This document shows positions 56,609 through 64,000 of a stretch of DNA of 64,000 bases, in pieces. Position 1 is the first letter of the stretch; the number at the start of each line of letters is the position of its first letter. The position numbers and the translations under genes were made by a program. Origin of the DNA: Achromobacter ruhlandii (GTDB lineage Bacteria; Pseudomonadota; Gammaproteobacteria; Burkholderiales; Burkholderiaceae_B); contig NZ_CADIJL010000014.1 of the NCBI RefSeq assembly GCF_902859695.1, positions 84,527 to 148,526 on the forward strand. The letters run 5' to 3'. The notes below the pieces were generated by a model. That model worked only from the letters and a program-made list of their open reading frames with translations. It did no database searches and was not told the origin of the DNA.

Positions 56609-56651
56609 TTATGATGACTTGACGCGATCGTCAAGCGTGGAGAGCGAGGCA

Positions 56652-57719
56652 ATGAACCCCAACGAACAGAAGCTGCAGTATCCCTGGGCCGATTTCCAGC
56701 CCGAAGCCGGCCGCGCCCACCCGGTGGCCGAGGGCGTCAAGTGGATCCGCATGCCGCTGCCGTTCGCGCTGGATCATATCAATCTCTGGCTGCTGCGCGA
56801 TCGCATCGACGGCCGCGACGGCTGGACCATCGTCGACTGCGGCATCTCGCGCGACGAGGTCAAGACGCTGTGGGAACAGGTGTTCGAGAACGAACTGGAC
56901 GGCCTGCCGGTGCTGCGCGTCATCGTCACCCACATGCACCCCGACCACATCGGCCTGGCCTACTGGCTCTGTGAACGCTGGGACGCGCGGCTGTGGATGA
57001 CCATGACCGACTTCATGGTCGCGTCGCTGTGGTCGTCGCGCCGCAATGACGCCGGCGCCGGGCCTGGCGGCCAGTCGGCGGTAGACCATTTCGCCCGCCA
57101 CGGCCTGACCGATCCGGACGCGCAGGAACAGATCCGCCAGCGCGCCAACTACTTCCCCAACCTGGTGCCGGCCGTGCCGTCGCGCTACACGCGCATCATG
57201 CATGGCGACGCGGTGCGCATCGGCGCGCACGACTGGCGCGTCATCGTCGGCTACGGCCACGCGCCCGAGCACGCCTCACTGCATTCGCCCGACCTGGGAG
57301 TGCTGATCTCCGGTGACATGGTGCTGCCGCGCATCTCCACCAACGTCAGCGTGTTCGACTACGAGCCCGACGCCAACCCGCTGCCGCTGTACCTGCGCTC
57401 GCTCGACGGCTACGCCGACGTGCCGCGCGACACGCTGGTGCTGCCCTCGCACGGCCGGCCTTTCAAGGGCCTGCACGAGCGCATCGCGCAGCAGCACGAG
57501 CATCACCGCGACCGTCTGGCCGAAGTATTGGAGGCCTGTAAGGCCGGACCGCAATCGACCTCCGACATCGTGCCGGTGCTGTTCAAGCGCAAGCTCGACC
57601 TGCACCAGCTGACCTTCGCCATGGGCGAGGCGCTGGCGCACCTGCATGCGCTGTACTTCGAAGGCAAGCTGACGCGCGGCACAGGCGCGGACGGCATCGT
57701 GCGCTTCAAGGCGGCCTGA
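56652..57719 (+). CDS. MBL-fold metallohydrolase in the LiuR regulon
   Basis: A 355-aa metallo-beta-lactamase-fold hydrolase. HMHPDHIG (94-101) is the metal-binding motif, with further ligands in GYGHAPEH, SGDMVLPRI and PSHGRPF. It has a C-terminal helical extension after ~residue 300. I do not recognise a specific family beyond glyoxalase-II-like MBL proteins. The LiuR box just upstream suggests a role in acyl-CoA or isovalerate metabolism, perhaps thioester hydrolysis; that is inference. The ATG at 56652 has GAGCGAGG upstream. Confidence 0.82.
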   Translation: MNPNEQKLQYPWADFQPEAGRAHPVAEGVKWIRMPLPFALDHINLWLLRDRIDGRDGWTIVDCGISRDEVKTLWEQVFENELDGLPVLRVIVTHMHPDHIGLAYWLCERWDARLWMTMTDFMVASLWSSRRNDAGAGPGGQSAVDHFARHGLTDPDAQEQIRQRANYFPNLVPAVPSRYTRIMHGDAVRIGAHDWRVIVGYGHAPEHASLHSPDLGVLISGDMVLPRISTNVSVFDYEPDANPLPLYLRSLDGYADVPRDTLVLPSHGRPFKGLHERIAQQHEHHRDRLAEVLEACKAGPQSTSDIVPVLFKRKLDLHQLTFAMGEALAHLHALYFEGKLTRGTGADGIVRFKAA

Positions 57720-57819
57720 CGCCGCTCCCAGCCACGTTGCGCGGCGGCCTCCCGCGGGCGAACCGGCGCGCGTGGCTTCGCCGGGTCGGCCCTTGCCAGG
57801 CTCGCGCCGGCCGGCGGCC

Positions 57820-58446
57820 TCAGCGCGTGGCCGTCGCCAGCCGCACGGCCAGTCCCACGAACACCAGCGCCGCGACGCGGTTGAGCCAGCGCTTGGCCGT
57901 GACCGAGCGTTGCAGCAGTTCGCCGAACGCGCCCGAGAAGAAGGCGATGGCGCCGAACACCAGCAGCGTGGCCAGCATGAACACCGCGCCCAGTTGCACC
58001 GTCTGCCAGCCCACCGAACCCAGTTTGGGCGAGGTGAACTGCGGCAGGAAGGCGAAGAAGAACAGCAGCACCTTAGGATTGGTCAGGTTCATGACGATGC
58101 CGCGCCGGTACAGCGCGGAGGTCTTCATCGGCTCGGGCCGCTGGCCGTCCTCGGCATGCACCGGCGCCCGCAGGATCTGCCACGCCAGGTAGGCCAGATA
58201 TGCCGCGCCCGCCAGTTTCAGCGCCGTGAAGGCCACAGGGGAAGCCGCGAACACGGCGGCCAGCCCCAGCGCCACGGCGGCGGTGTGGCCCAGCAGCCCG
58301 GTGCACAGCCCCAGCACCACGAACAGCCCGGCCTTGCGGCCCCAGATGGCCGATTGCATCAGCACGAACAGGTTGTCGGGCCCGGGCGTGAGGGCCAGCA
58401 ATACGGCAATGCCGAAGAACGCGATCAGGGAATCGAGGGGCAGCAT
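57820..58446 (-). CDS. LysE-family amino-acid exporter
   Basis: A 208-aa six-helix inner-membrane protein with the LysE signature TPGPDNLFVL (20-29) and NPKVLLFFFAFLPQF (123-137). It resembles RhtB/leucine-exporter-like members. The start ATG at 58446 is confirmed by family length. Monocistronic, convergent with the MBL gene and divergent from the nitroreductase; the substrate is unknown. Confidence 0.9.
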   Translation of the reverse strand: MLPLDSLIAFFGIAVLLALTPGPDNLFVLMQSAIWGRKAGLFVVLGLCTGLLGHTAAVALGLAAVFAASPVAFTALKLAGAAYLAYLAWQILRAPVHAEDGQRPEPMKTSALYRRGIVMNLTNPKVLLFFFAFLPQFTSPKLGSVGWQTVQLGAVFMLATLLVFGAIAFFSGAFGELLQRSVTAKRWLNRVAALVFVGLAVRLATATR

Positions 58447-58524
58447 GGGGTCTCGCCAGGGTCGGGCGGCGCCTTGCGCGCCGGCAATCAAGTGGCCATC
58501 ATACGAGGAAACCAAGGAGACACC

Positions 58525-59223
58525 ATGTCCGCCGTACCCGAATCCGCTGCCGCGCGCCCCGACGCCGCGCTCGAAGACTGGCTGCGCGCGCGCCACAGTT
58601 GCCGCGCCTTCCTGCCCGAGCCGGTGCCGCGCGCCACCATCGAACGCATCCTGACGCTGGCGCAGCGCACCGCGTCCTGGTGCAACTGCCAGCCGTGGCA
58701 GGTGACGGTGGCCTCGGGCGACGGCGCGCGGCGCCTGAGCCGGGCCCTGGTGGAACGCGCCGGGCAAGCGGGCTTCACGCCCGACTTCCCGTTCCCGCGC
58801 GAGTACCGGGGCGACTACCTGGCGCGGCGCCGCGAGTCGGGCTTCCAGTTGTATGGGGCCGTGGGCGTGGCGCGCGGCGACCGCGAGGCCTACCGGCGGC
58901 AGGAACTGCGCAACTTCCAGCTGTTCGACGCGCCGCACGTGGCCATCATCACCACCGACGAGGCGCTGGGCGAATACGGCGCCATCGACTGCGGCGGCTA
59001 TGTCGCCAATTTCCTGCTGGCGGCGCAGGCCAACGGCGTGGCCACGGTGGCCCAGGCCTCGCTGGCGATGTATCCCGAGGTGCTGCGCGAACAGCTCGGC
59101 ATCGGCCCCGATCGGCGCGTGGTCTGCGCCATCTCGTTCGGCTATGCCGATACCGCGCATCCGGCCAACAGCTATCGCACCAGCCGCGCCGACCTGGACG
59201 CGGCGGTGCGCTGGATCGACTGA
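58525..59223 (+). CDS. Nitroreductase family protein
   Basis: A 232-aa FMN-dependent nitroreductase. RHSCRAFLPEPVPRATIERIL (27 onward) and SWCNCQPWQVTV (FMN phosphate and ring contacts) are typical, as is the C-terminal ICAISFGYADTAHPAN-like segment. It would reduce nitro groups or quinones with NAD(P)H. The ATG at 58525 has AAGGAGA 6 bp upstream. Together with metC, 81 bp downstream, it points the same way. Confidence 0.9.
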   Translation: MSAVPESAAARPDAALEDWLRARHSCRAFLPEPVPRATIERILTLAQRTASWCNCQPWQVTVASGDGARRLSRALVERAGQAGFTPDFPFPREYRGDYLARRRESGFQLYGAVGVARGDREAYRRQELRNFQLFDAPHVAIITTDEALGEYGAIDCGGYVANFLLAAQANGVATVAQASLAMYPEVLREQLGIGPDRRVVCAISFGYADTAHPANSYRTSRADLDAAVRWID

Positions 59224-59304
59224 CACCGGACCGGGGGCGCGACAGCCGCGCGCGTTCCTGCTACGGTTCGGGTTCTCCCAATACGCACGCATTCCCTCTT
59301 GAAG

Positions 59305-60498
59305 ATGGCTACCAAACACATCGATACGGTTCTGCAGCACGCGGGCACCGCCCCGTTCAACCCCGAGACGGGCACGGCCCCGGTGCCGCTGCCGCCGATG
59401 CGGGCCAGCACGGTGCGTTTCGAGAACCTGGCGGCCCTGGAAAAGGCCCAGCGCAGCAAGGCCGCCGGCGGCCGCGCCACCACCTATGGCCGCATGGGCA
59501 TGGACACGCACGCGGCGCTGGAGCAGGTTTTCGCGCAGCTCGAAGGCGGCACCCACGCGTATCTGGCGCCGTCGGGCCTGTCGGCCATGACGATGGTGAT
59601 GCTGGCGCTGTGCTCGGCCGGCGACCACGCGCTGATCTCCGATTGCGTCTACGGCCCGATGCGCGAGCTCGACGATGCCGTGCTCAAGCGCATGAACATC
59701 GCCGTCACCTACTTCGCCGCCGGCGAGGACCTGGACGCGCTGGTGCAGCCCAACACCAAGCTGCTGTACGTGGAATCGCCCGGCTCGCTGCTGTTCGAGA
59801 TGCTCGACATGGGCGCCATGGCCGCCATCGCGCAGCGCCACGGCCTGGTGCTGGCCACCGACAACACCTGGGGTTCGGGCTACATCTACCGGCCGCTGAC
59901 GCTGGGCGCGCAGGTGTCGGTCATCGCCGGCACCAAGTACGTGGGCGGCCATTCCGACCTGATGCTGGGCGCGGTCGTCACCAATGACGAGGCGATTGCC
60001 AAGAAGCTGAACCGCACCCAGTACGCCATGGGCTACTCCATCAGCGCCGACGATGCCTGGCTGGCGCTGCGCGGCGTGCGCACCATGCCGATCCGCATGG
60101 CGCAGCACGCGCGCCACGCGCTGCAGGTCTGCGAATTCTTCAAGCAGCGCCCCGAGACCGTGCGCCTGTTCCACCCGGCCTGGCCGCAGGATCCGGGCCA
60201 TGCGCTGTGGCAGCGCGACTGCACCGGTTCGAACGGCATGCTGTCGGTCGAGCTGCGCCTGTCGCCGGCCGCCGCGCGGGTGTTCGTCGACGAACTGGAA
60301 CTGTTCGGTATCGGTTTCTCGTGGGGCGGCTACGAAAGCCTGGTGCAACTGGTGTCGCCCAAGGACCTGTCGCACCATCGCTATTGGGGCGAGGGCGACA
60401 ACGCGCTGGTGCGCCTGCATATCGGTCTGGAGTCGCCGCAGGACATCATCGCCGACCTGACCCAGGCGCTGGAAAAGGCCGCGGCGGTCAAGGGCTGA
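59305..60498 (+). CDS. metC: Cystathionine beta-lyase
   Basis: A 397-aa Cys/Met-metabolism PLP enzyme. VSVIAGTKYVGGHSD contains the PLP lysine, ATDNTWGSGYIYRP the cofactor aspartate, and the overall pattern (AGTAPFNPETGTAPVPLP near the N-terminus) fits MetC: cystathionine to homocysteine, pyruvate and ammonia. I set the start at ATG 59305; the TTG at 59299 in the same frame would add MK. The Shine-Dalgarno is weak. Confidence 0.88.
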   Translation: MATKHIDTVLQHAGTAPFNPETGTAPVPLPPMRASTVRFENLAALEKAQRSKAAGGRATTYGRMGMDTHAALEQVFAQLEGGTHAYLAPSGLSAMTMVMLALCSAGDHALISDCVYGPMRELDDAVLKRMNIAVTYFAAGEDLDALVQPNTKLLYVESPGSLLFEMLDMGAMAAIAQRHGLVLATDNTWGSGYIYRPLTLGAQVSVIAGTKYVGGHSDLMLGAVVTNDEAIAKKLNRTQYAMGYSISADDAWLALRGVRTMPIRMAQHARHALQVCEFFKQRPETVRLFHPAWPQDPGHALWQRDCTGSNGMLSVELRLSPAAARVFVDELELFGIGFSWGGYESLVQLVSPKDLSHHRYWGEGDNALVRLHIGLESPQDIIADLTQALEKAAAVKG

Positions 60499-60510
60499 CC
60501 CGGGCGTGAC

Positions 60511-60532
60511 CGCCGGCCGGGCCCGGCCGGCG
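60511..60532. terminator. Perfect GC palindrome between convergent genes
   Basis: A 22-bp perfect palindrome (cgccggccggg and its complement), 12 bp past the metC stop and ~70 bp from the alpha/beta hydrolase stop. No T-run. A possible bidirectional transcript-end hairpin. Confidence 0.45.
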
Positions 60533-60602
60533 CGCCAGCCCCGCTCGCCCCGCCCGGGATGAAGGCCGGCGCAAGGCCCGTGCGGCAAGGCGCCGCCGTA
60601 TG

Positions 60603-61562
60603 TCAGGCGTTGGCACCGATCCACGCGCCGATGCGCGCGGCGATGTCGTCGCTGTTGTCGTCCATCATCGGCATGTGCGAATTGCCGCGGATACCCATGT
60701 CGGCCAGTCGCCAGCGGGTAACGCGGCCGCCCCGTGCCGCCAACTGGTCGGCGTAGGCCTGCCCGGCGGCATCCAGCCTGGCCCATAGCGGCGTGGCGTC
60801 GAGATAGTCGCCATAGACGAACAGAAAGGGCTTGCCCGCCACCGCCGCCGCGTCCACTTCCGCCGAGAACCCCGACGGCTCGATGCCGATGACCCCGCGC
60901 ACCAGTTCCGGCCGCGCCTGCAGCGCGCGGTAGGCCACTTCGCCGCCATGGCTGTGCGCCAGCACCAGGCACGGGCCGATGCGTTCCAGCGCGGCGCACA
61001 AGCCCGCCAGCGCCGCATCGTTGTTGCCCAGCCAGCGCGGCACGGCGTGGCGGATGAAATCGTCGAAGGCCGCCAGCGGAAAGCGCTGGCCGTCGAAGGC
61101 GCGGCGCTGCGCGTAGTCCTCGGCGCGGCCGAAGCGGAACAGCGACCAGCTTTCCTCGGCGTTGCGCACGATCGGCGCATCGGGCCAGACCTCCTCGAAC
61201 GGCGTCCAGCCGGCGCGGCCGCGCTCGACGTTGTCGACCACGTAGACCGCGTGGCCCTGACGCACGAAATGCTGCAGCCAGCCATGCCGGCCGTCCGGCG
61301 TCTGTTCCCACATCGCGCCGGTCATGCCGCCGCCGTGCAGCAGCACCAGCGGCAGCGGATGGCGGCGTTCGGCCGGGATGAAGTACTGCACGTACGCCTG
61401 TTCGACGTGGTACAGCCCGTTAGGGTCGTACGTCAGCGAGGCGGTCTTGGTGAAGGCGATCTCGCGCACCGGGCGGCCGCTGATATGCGCCTGCCGCCCG
61501 CCCGCGTAGAAGCTGCCGAAATCGGCAAGCGCCAGGGGGCCTACTTCTTGACCAGCGGACAT
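60603..61562 (-). CDS. Alpha/beta hydrolase
   Basis: A 319-aa alpha/beta-fold hydrolase. VLLHGGGMTG (73-82) forms the oxyanion region, the nucleophile elbow is LAHSHGG (Ser204), where the usual first Gly of GxSxG is Ala, and H296 in NSHMPMM is the catalytic His. It resembles tannase-like or esterase-type secreted hydrolases, but no clear signal peptide is visible. Its start at 61562 overlaps the stop of the binding-protein gene by 22 bp, so it is translationally coupled to it. The substrate is unknown. Confidence 0.85.
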   Translation of the reverse strand: MSAGQEVGPLALADFGSFYAGGRQAHISGRPVREIAFTKTASLTYDPNGLYHVEQAYVQYFIPAERRHPLPLVLLHGGGMTGAMWEQTPDGRHGWLQHFVRQGHAVYVVDNVERGRAGWTPFEEVWPDAPIVRNAEESWSLFRFGRAEDYAQRRAFDGQRFPLAAFDDFIRHAVPRWLGNNDAALAGLCAALERIGPCLVLAHSHGGEVAYRALQARPELVRGVIGIEPSGFSAEVDAAAVAGKPFLFVYGDYLDATPLWARLDAAGQAYADQLAARGGRVTRWRLADMGIRGNSHMPMMDDNSDDIAARIGAWIGANA

Positions 61563-62752
61563 TGGCTTTCCGACAGGGGCCAGGCGAGCGAGTCGCCGGG
61601 AATGGTGCGCACGATGTTGTAGTAGTCCCAGGGCGCCTTGGACTGGCCGGGCGATTTCACCTGTGCCAGCATCATGTCGCGCACCACCAGGCCGTCTTCG
61701 CGAATGTGCGCGTTCAGGCTGAACGGGTCGTCGATCGGCATCGACTTCATCTTCGCCATCACCGCGTCCGAATCGGTGGTGCCGGCCGCCTGCACCGCGC
61801 GCAGGTAGTGGCGCACCGAGCTGTACACGCCGGCCTGCAGGAAGGTGGGCGGGCGGCCCAGGCGGGCTTCGAACTTTTTGGTGAAGGCGCGCGTGCCGTC
61901 GTTCATGTCCCAATAGGACGGCACCGTCAGGTAGGTGTGCTGCGCGGCCTGCAATCCCAGGCTGTGCACGTCGGTCAGCAGCAACAGCATTGCCGCCAGC
62001 TTCTGGCCGCCGCTGGCGATGCCGAATTCGGCCGCCTGCTTGATCGCCGAGATGGTGTCGCCGCCAGCGTTGGCGACGGCGATGATCTGCGCCTTGGAGG
62101 CCTGCGCCTGCAGCAGGAACGAGGCGAAGTCCGAGGCGTTGAGCGGGTGGAACACCGTGCCCGCCACTTCGCCGCCGTTGGCCTTGACCACGGTCTCGGT
62201 GTCGGCGGCCAGTTGCTTGCCGAAGGCGTAATCGGACGCCAGGATGAACCAGCGCTTGTTGCCTTCCTTGACCACGGCGGTGGCGGTGCCGCGCGACAGC
62301 GCGTAGGTGGTGTAGGTCCATTGCACGCCATAGGGCGAGCATTGCGCCTGCGTCAGCGCGGTGGTGCCGGGGCTGGAGAACAGCACCAACTTCTTCTTTT
62401 CGCGCGCGATGCCCTGCACCGCCAGCGCCACCGAGGAATTGGGCACGTCCACCACCACGTCGACGCCGTCGGTGTCGTACCACTTGCGCACCATGCCGCT
62501 GCCGATGTCGGGCCGGTGCTGGTGGTCGCCCGATACCAGCGCCACGGGCTTGCCGAGCACGCTGCCGCCCAGTTCCTCGATCGCCAGGCGCGCGGCCTCG
62601 ACCGAGCCGCGCCCGGTGGCATCGGCGGTGACGCCGGCCATGTCGGTCAGGACGCCGATCTTCACGCCGTCGGCGTCATTGGCTTGCGCTGAAAGGCCGG
62701 CCAGCGCCAGGCTCACGCCCAGCGCCGCGCGGCGCAGGAATTGCTGTCTCAT
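61541..62752 (-). CDS. Branched-chain-type ABC substrate-binding protein
   Basis: A 403-aa periplasmic receptor of the LivJ/Peripla_BP_6 type. The signal peptide ends around SAQA (residue ~24), and VKIGVLTDMAGVTADATGRGS begins the fold. No permease or ATPase genes are nearby, so it is an orphan receptor. The downstream overlapping hydrolase suggests an ester or amide ligand; inference only. Confidence 0.88.
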   Translation of the reverse strand: MRQQFLRRAALGVSLALAGLSAQANDADGVKIGVLTDMAGVTADATGRGSVEAARLAIEELGGSVLGKPVALVSGDHQHRPDIGSGMVRKWYDTDGVDVVVDVPNSSVALAVQGIAREKKKLVLFSSPGTTALTQAQCSPYGVQWTYTTYALSRGTATAVVKEGNKRWFILASDYAFGKQLAADTETVVKANGGEVAGTVFHPLNASDFASFLLQAQASKAQIIAVANAGGDTISAIKQAAEFGIASGGQKLAAMLLLLTDVHSLGLQAAQHTYLTVPSYWDMNDGTRAFTKKFEARLGRPPTFLQAGVYSSVRHYLRAVQAAGTTDSDAVMAKMKSMPIDDPFSLNAHIREDGLVVRDMMLAQVKSPGQSKAPWDYYNIVRTIPGDSLAWPLSESQCPLVKK

Positions 62753-62856
62753 CTTCCACCCCTTGTAGGCCGCGCGTGGCGGCGAATAATTATGGGAGGA
62801 AGTGTATATCGCGGCGGGCGCTTTGCCGCGTCCGCGCGCCTTGGGGATGACCCCAT

Positions 62857-62888
62857 GAAAAACGCCCCGGCCGGTCGGCTCGGGGCGT
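62857..62888 (-). terminator. Intrinsic terminator of dsbA
   Basis: On the minus strand, an 8-bp stem (acgccccg / cggggcgt) with an 11-nt loop and a following T-run, 26 bp past the dsbA stop. Confidence 0.85.
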
Positions 62889-62914
62889 CGTCATGAACGC
62901 GATTCAGGCGCGGG

Positions 62915-63547
62915 TCACTTGCCGCGGGCCATCGGGATCAGCTTGTTCACTTCCTGCAGGGCGCCTTCGTAGCTGTTGCCCGCCATGACCGGCGAGGTCA
63001 TGAACTTGCCGCCGACGGCGAACGACGGCGTGCCTTCGATGCGATAGGCTTCGGCCAACTGGTTGGCGCGCTGGACCTGGGTCTGCACGCTGAACGAATC
63101 GAACACCGAGTCGAACTTGGCGCGGTCCACGCCCTGCGCGGCGGCCCACTCGCCCATGGCCTTCTTGTCGATCAGGCGCTTGTGCTCGCCGTGGATGGCG
63201 GTGAAGACCTTGGCGTGCAGGTCCGGGCGATCCAGGGCCACCAGGGTGTAGTAGAGCTGTTGCAGCGGCTTCATGCCGGCGTTGAAGGCGATCGGCACCT
63301 GCTTGAGCACGACGTCGTCGGGCTTGGTCTTGGCCCAGTCCTCGACCATGGGTTCCATGGCGGCGCAGTGCGGGCAGGTGTAGGCGAAGAATTCCAGGAC
63401 CTCGATCTTGCCCGGGGTATCCGACGGCAGCGGCGGATTGATCGGCACATAGGCCTGGGTGCCCTGGGCGTGGCTGACCGGGCTGAAGAACGCGGTGGCG
63501 GTCAGCGCGGCGGCTGCCAGGATGCGGATGAGCTTGGGGGACAGCAT
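62915..63547 (-). CDS. dsbA: Thiol:disulfide interchange protein DsbA
   Basis: A 210-aa periplasmic oxidoreductase. The signal peptide ends near SHA (residue ~27), the active site is CPHC (58-61) in FAYTCPHC, and the cis-proline is in GTPSF. It introduces disulfide bonds into exported proteins, reoxidised by DsbB. It lies 86 bp after the SPOR-domain gene in the same direction, which matches the common argS-SPOR-dsbA order in Bordetella and relatives. Confidence 0.95.
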   Translation of the reverse strand: MLSPKLIRILAAAALTATAFFSPVSHAQGTQAYVPINPPLPSDTPGKIEVLEFFAYTCPHCAAMEPMVEDWAKTKPDDVVLKQVPIAFNAGMKPLQQLYYTLVALDRPDLHAKVFTAIHGEHKRLIDKKAMGEWAAAQGVDRAKFDSVFDSFSVQTQVQRANQLAEAYRIEGTPSFAVGGKFMTSPVMAGNSYEGALQEVNKLIPMARGK

Positions 63548-63633
63548 GATGGGGTGAGGTTCCTGAACAAAGAGGTTACAGACAGGGCCAGGCCCGGATT
63601 AGTTCAATCAAAAACCATGATGCGGGCGCCGTG

Positions 63634-64000
63634 TTACTGGCGCACCACCGCCGTTTCGATCTTGTTTTCGCCGAGGCGGCCGCGGGCGCGGTTCATGTCG
63701 TCCAGGCGGGCGAACGGACCGACGCGCACGCGGTTGATCGGCTTGCCGTTGACCTCGGCCTTCTGCACCGCCACCGGCAGGCCCAGCAGGATGATGCGGG
63801 CCTTGAGCGATTCGGCGTCGTCCTGGCCGCGGAAGGCGCCGGCCTGCAGGTAGTACGAGCCATTGGCCGACGCGGTCGGGGCGGCGCTGGCGACCGGCGC
63901 CTTGGCCGCGGGCGCCGGGGTCGGCGCCACCTTGGCGATGGGCGTGGGCGGGGCGCTGGCGGCCGGCGCGGGGGCGGCAGCGGGCGTGTTGTTGGAGGTC
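63634..64000 (-). CDS. SPOR-domain protein (5' partial)
   Basis: The reading frame is open to the window end, so only the C-terminal ~121 residues are seen. An Ala/Pro-rich linker leads into a SPOR domain (YYLQAGAFRGQDDAESLKARI ... RVRVGPFARLDDMNRAR). SPOR domains bind denuded septal peptidoglycan, so the protein is probably a cell-division envelope protein with an N-terminal membrane anchor off the window. The upstream gene in relatives is argS. Confidence 0.9.
   Translation of the reverse strand, partial: TSNNTPAAAPAPAASAPPTPIAKVAPTPAPAAKAPVASAAPTASANGSYYLQAGAFRGQDDAESLKARIILLGLPVAVQKAEVNGKPINRVRVGPFARLDDMNRARGRLGENKIETAVVRQ

Noticed and set aside
57820..61311. A continuous minus-strand open frame of over 1100 codons running through the LysE, nitroreductase and metC region
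   Set aside because: Only the last 208 codons (LysE) are a real protein; the rest is antisense to well-supported genes and is Arg/Ala/Gly/His-rich, as expected for unused frames in high-GC DNA.

Overview
The DNA is high-GC and beta-proteobacterial, most like Achromobacter or Bordetella (Alcaligenaceae). The pointers are two Bug-type solute-binding proteins, a D-threonine aldolase whose key residues align with the Alcaligenes/Achromobacter enzyme, a filamentous-haemagglutinin-type exoprotein, a LiuR-controlled leucine operon that contains aceK, and a neighbouring dsbA and SPOR gene. No rRNA, tRNA, transposase, integrase or CRISPR array was seen.

Layout. 1-13.88 kb is ordinary chromosome: a partial DUF4401/GDYXXLXY membrane protein, gluQ, smg, a TAXI-TRAP transporter, D-threonine aldolase, a polar amino-acid ABC transporter, a Bug receptor and an ArgD-type aminotransferase that ends at a strong terminator. 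13.9-20.6 kb is a visibly AT-richer defence island, all on the minus strand. It holds a 278-aa unknown protein and a putative AbiC-like protein, then an operon of a Dam-like (D12) DNA methyltransferase, a HerA-like ATPase and a NurA-like nuclease. 20.6-22.6 kb is a patch of small elements: a C4-type antisense RNA module in front of a 110-aa gene, a truncated GlxA-type regulator and an orphan RelE/HigB-like toxin.

22.6-34.4 kb is a contact-dependent-inhibition-type locus: a giant two-partner-secretion exoprotein, three copies of one putative immunity gene, two small membrane-protein genes, and debris of displaced toxin tips, including a frameshifted tip that keeps an intact immunity gene. 34.6-44.6 kb holds housekeeping and accessory genes (YkvA, LysE, DUF4189, isochorismatase, unknown periplasmic protein, MocR regulator, TSUP transporter, DUF1963, MFS). 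A partly duplicated and decayed block lies among them.

44.7-57.7 kb is a leucine/isovalerate catabolic region: ivd-aceK-thiolase-mccB-mccA, a divergent M20 hydrolase with a Bug receptor, then liuR-ynfA divergent from an MBL-fold hydrolase. Two identical 16-bp LiuR-type palindromes lie in the two divergent gaps. 57.8-64 kb holds a LysE exporter, nitroreductase, cystathionine beta-lyase, alpha/beta hydrolase, a branched-chain-type binding protein, dsbA and a partial SPOR protein.

The strongest candidates for undescribed biology are the methylase-HerA-NurA operon with its AbiC-like neighbour, the C4-like RNA module, and the toxin-tip/immunity cassette array.
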